Below are positions 35,005 to 37,581 of a stretch of 37,581 nt of DNA, one piece after another. The DNA comes from Dehalococcoidia bacterium (GTDB lineage Bacteria > Chloroflexota > Dehalococcoidia > UBA2979): NCBI GenBank assembly GCA_020845735.1, contig JADLFF010000092.1:1-37581 (forward strand). The letters are read 5' to 3'. The translations under genes were made by a program, and so were the position numbers. Every line of letters begins with the position of its first letter. Position 1 is the first letter of the stretch. A model generated the notes under the pieces. It was given only the letters and a program-made list of their open reading frames with translations. It searched no databases and had not been told where the DNA came from.

Positions 35005-37341
35005 GTGCGCCGTCTCGTGATCGTCTCCAACCGACTCCCTGCCACCATCCAGATGACGGGCCAACGCGCCCGGTTCGAGCCGAGCGTCGGAGGACTCGCC
35101 ACCGGTCTCGATGCCGCGCACCGCAAGGGCAACAGCATCTGGATCGGCTGGCCCGGCGCGATGGACGCCGTGCGCGAGGGCCAGCGTCCCGGCCTCGAGC
35201 GGTGGCTCAGCGAACGCCGGCTCATCCCCGTCAACCTCACCGCCTCCGAGGTGGAGCGCCACTACGAGGGCTATGCGAATCGTGTCCTGTGGCCGCTCTT
35301 CCACTACTTCCCGGAGCGGCTGCCCCTCGAGGGTGGCGACTGGGATGCCTACGAGTCGGTGAACCGGCGCTTCGCGGACGTCGTTGCGCGCGAGCTCCAG
35401 GACGGCGACGTGGTCTGGATCCAGGACTACCAGCTGCTGCGCCTGCCGGCCCTGCTCCGCAAGCGCGTGCCCGATGTGCCCATCGGGTTCTTCCTCCATA
35501 TCCCCTTTCCGTCATCGGAGCTCTTCGCGCTGTTGCCGCAGCGCGAGCAGCTGCTCGAGGGCATGCTGGGGGCGGACCTCATCGGGTTCCACACGGCGGC
35601 GTACCAGCGGCACTTCTCCAGCGCCGCGCTCCGCTTCCTCGGCGCGCAGACGCAGGTCGACCGGATCTCCCACGGTGGCCGCGAGGTGCAGGTCGGCGCG
35701 TTCCCGATGGGCATCGATGTCGCCTCGTTCGCCGGGCGTGCCGAGGCACCCGAGGTGCAGGCGCTCGCGGCGCATCACCGCGCGCCCGACACCCAGAACA
35801 TCGTGGGCATCGACCGCGCCGACTACACCAAGGGCATCGTCCGGCGGCTCATGGCGTTCCGTGATCTCCTCGAGCGCCACCCGGAGCTCCGCGGGCAGGT
35901 CCGGATGATCCAGGTCGGCGTGCCCTCCCGCGAACAGGTGAGCGAGTACCGGACGCACCGCCGGCGCATCGAGGAGCTGGTGGGACGCATCAACGGCGAG
36001 TTCGGCACCTCGACGTGGACGCCGGTGCAGTGGATCGCGCGCGCCCTGCCTCGTGACGAGGTGGTCAGCCTCTACGCGGCCGCCGATGTGATGGCGGTCA
36101 CGCCCCTGCGCGATGGGATGAACCTCGTCGCCAAGGAGTTCGTCGCCTCGCGCGTGGACAACGAGGGGGTGCTCGTCCTCAGCGAGTTTTCCGGGGCCGC
36201 CGCTGAGCTCGCCGAGGCCGTCCAGGTCAACCCGTTCGACATCGAGCGGACCAGCGCGGCGCTCTACGGCGCACTCACGATGCCCTTCGAGGAGCGCCAG
36301 AGCCGCATGTCCGCCATGCGCACGCGCATCGAGGACAACACCCTCAACGACTGGGTCGACCGCTTCCTCGGCTCCCTCGAGCGGCGCATGGCCGATCGCA
36401 GGCGCGAGCAGGCAGCGGGCCCGGTGCCACTGCCGGACGCGGTGGTGACTCGGATGGCCGAGGCGGAATCGCTGGTGCTGCTGCTGGACTACGACGGCAC
36501 GCTCGTGCCCCTCGCGCGCGCGCCGTCACTCGCACAGCCGAGCGCGGGCCTGCTCGAGATGCTGCGTACGCTCGTCGAGACCCGGGGCACCGAGGTGCAC
36601 GTCGCCACGGGGCGTTCACCGGAGCTCATCGAGCGCTGGCTGGGTCACCTCCCCGTCTCGCTCTACGCCGAGCACGGCGCGTGGTCCCGCCCGGCCGGAT
36701 CGCTGACCTGGGTCGGACGGCCGCTCGCCGAGTCGACGTGGCGCGAGCCGGCGCTGCGCATGCTCCACGACTACGCGAAGAACACGCCGGGCGCCCTCGT
36801 GGAGGAGAAGCGGCTGGGCGTCGCGTGGCACTACCGCTGGGCAGACCCGGAGATCGGCGCCTTGCGCTCGCGCGAACTGCGCTCGCAGCTCACCGATCTG
36901 CTCTCGAACACCGGCGCGGAGATCCTCCACGGCGACCGCGTGATCGAGGTGCGCCCGGCAGGAATCAGCAAGGCGCTCGTCGTCGAGTCGGTGCTGCTCA
37001 ACGCCCGTCCCGGCGCCCTCATGGTCGCCCTCGGCGACGACCGGACGGACGAGGAGATGTTCGGTGCGCTGCCGCCGGGCGCGGTCAGCGTGCATCTCGG
37101 CTCGGGCCCCTCGAGGGCGCGCTATCGACTCAGCACGGTCGCGGCGGCGCGCGAGCTGCTCGCGGACCTCACCCGGCGCCGGGCCGTGCGAGGCGAGCCG
37201 CGCACCCCTCGCGAAACGCCGCCGGAAAGTGACGACGAAGTTGCCTTCCGCTCGGCCGCGGTACGAGCCCCCGCGACTCCCACGACCGTGCACCTGGTCG
37301 GCCCGTTGCCGCGACGCCCGGACTCGGCGGCGGTGGCCTGA
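35005..37341 (+). CDS. Bifunctional trehalose-6-phosphate synthase/phosphatase
   Basis: A 778-residue fusion that makes trehalose from a glucosyl nucleotide and glucose-6-phosphate in two steps. The GT20 synthase (OtsA-like) covers about 1-460: [52 protein letters not shown] (near 268) and [13 protein letters not shown] (near 366). The HAD phosphatase (OtsB-like) runs about 485-740 with nucleophile D495 and acid/base D497 in [22 protein letters not shown], and D678 in [11 protein letters not shown] disordered tail follows. GTG start with GGGAG six bases upstream. The product is a compatible solute, fitting the neighbouring stress genes. It is like separate otsA and otsB joined, a form known in several bacteria and eukaryotes. 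Confidence 0.95.
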   Translation: MRRLVIVSNRLPATIQMTGQRARFEPSVGGLATGLDAAHRKGNSIWIGWPGAMDAVREGQRPGLERWLSERRLIPVNLTASEVERHYEGYANRVLWPLFHYFPERLPLEGGDWDAYESVNRRFADVVARELQDGDVVWIQDYQLLRLPALLRKRVPDVPIGFFLHIPFPSSELFALLPQREQLLEGMLGADLIGFHTAAYQRHFSSAALRFLGAQTQVDRISHGGREVQVGAFPMGIDVASFAGRAEAPEVQALAAHHRAPDTQNIVGIDRADYTKGIVRRLMAFRDLLERHPELRGQVRMIQVGVPSREQVSEYRTHRRRIEELVGRINGEFGTSTWTPVQWIARALPRDEVVSLYAAADVMAVTPLRDGMNLVAKEFVASRVDNEGVLVLSEFSGAAAELAEAVQVNPFDIERTSAALYGALTMPFEERQSRMSAMRTRIEDNTLNDWVDRFLGSLERRMADRRREQAAGPVPLPDAVVTRMAEAESLVLLLDYDGTLVPLARAPSLAQPSAGLLEMLRTLVETRGTEVHVATGRSPELIERWLGHLPVSLYAEHGAWSRPAGSLTWVGRPLAESTWREPALRMLHDYAKNTPGALVEEKRLGVAWHYRWADPEIGALRSRELRSQLTDLLSNTGAEILHGDRVIEVRPAGISKALVVESVLLNARPGALMVALGDDRTDEEMFGALPPGAVSVHLGSGPSRARYRLSTVAAARELLADLTRRRAVRGEPRTPRETPPESDDEVAFRSAAVRAPATPTTVHLVGPLPRRPDSAAVA

Positions 37342-37386
37342 CGGACCGGAAGCCGCCGCTCGCCGCTCGGTAGCCGCGAGACGTGA

Positions 37387-37415
37387 AGACCCCCCGAGTC
37401 GTCCTCGGGGGGTCT
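37387..37415. terminator. Strong hairpin terminator after otsAB
   Basis: AGACCCCCCGAG-TCGTC-CTCGGGGGGTCT, a perfect 12-bp stem with a five-base loop, 45 bases after the stop and 61 bases before the end of the convergent gene. It probably serves both directions. Confidence 0.85.
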
Positions 37416-37476
37416 CTGTGTGGTCACCCCTTCGTCATGGCTTCGTGACGGCTACGTCACCAGCGGCCGAGGGGTG

Positions 37477-37581
37477 CTAGCGCGGCTCCGCCCGGGCCTC
37501 GGCGGGATCGAGCGCCATCGTCGCGTCCTCGGCGAGGTCCAGCTCGTCCGCCTCGGACAGCGCATCCTCGTCCGCACTCGA
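37477..37581 (-). CDS. C-terminal end of an unidentified minus-strand gene
   Basis: An open frame enters from the right edge and ends with TAG at 37479-37477. The 34 visible residues are very acidic (SSADEDALSEADELDLAED followed by ATMALDPAEARAEPR), typical of a flexible protein tail. The placement, convergent with otsAB and behind a strong hairpin, supports a real gene end. Nothing more can be said of its identity. Confidence 0.5.
   Translation of the reverse strand, partial: SSADEDALSEADELDLAEDATMALDPAEARAEPR

Overview
This is a GC-rich bacterial chromosomal segment with densely packed genes, many GTG or TTG starts and frequent ATGA/GTGA overlaps. I see no mobile elements, tRNA, rRNA or CRISPR. 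The gene mix suggests a free-living bacterium, most likely a member of the Chloroflexota: an MEP-pathway ispG, a MaoC/FAS1-type hot-dog pair, a DUF169 protein, a dnaG-sigA pair, SH3b/CARDB surface proteins and a fused trehalose synthase/phosphatase. That placement is an inference from gene content and style, because no marker here was compared with a database.

Layout. 1-1825 (+): the 3' end of ispG, then a coupled MFS transporter. 1863-3596 (-): two small hot-dog dehydratase-like genes behind a clean palindromic operator, and a DUF169 gene. 3713-9810 (-): a complete chemotaxis signalling operon in the order cheW-cheA-cheC-cheD-cheY-cheB-cheR, with no receptor or flagellar gene in the window. 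10137-10901 (+): a PAP2-type membrane phosphatase whose stop codon interleaves with that of the convergent pyruvate phosphate dikinase gene (10898-13618, -). 13619-13970: a structured divergent intergenic region.

13971-26645 (+) is a mostly housekeeping run: dNTP triphosphohydrolase, two tandem SH3b/CARDB envelope proteins, a DinB-like protein, dnaG and the primary sigma factor ending in a strong hairpin, a small membrane protein, an RluB-type pseudouridine synthase, cytidylate kinase, PlsC, GlmS and a zinc-ribbon/RDD membrane protein. The pseudouridine synthase and cytidylate kinase genes both lack a usable ATG, GTG or TTG start.

27013-37341 is carbohydrate and stress related: a GH13 alpha-glucosidase, a 1381-residue multi-PAS hybrid histidine kinase, a cluster of small stress-type genes (DUF1328, CsbD, a C2H2-finger protein with an ESFPASD motif, a small partner), and a bifunctional trehalose-6-phosphate synthase/phosphatase preceded by a long leader hairpin. 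The window ends in the acidic C-terminus of an unidentified minus-strand gene.

No single unprecedented gene system stands out. The most unusual signals are the two consecutive genes without canonical starts, the three-way-junction element upstream of dgt, the 19-bp hairpin before the trehalose gene, the GATTAC/GTAATC operator-like sites, and altered key residues in the hot-dog pair, CheD, CheC and DnaG.
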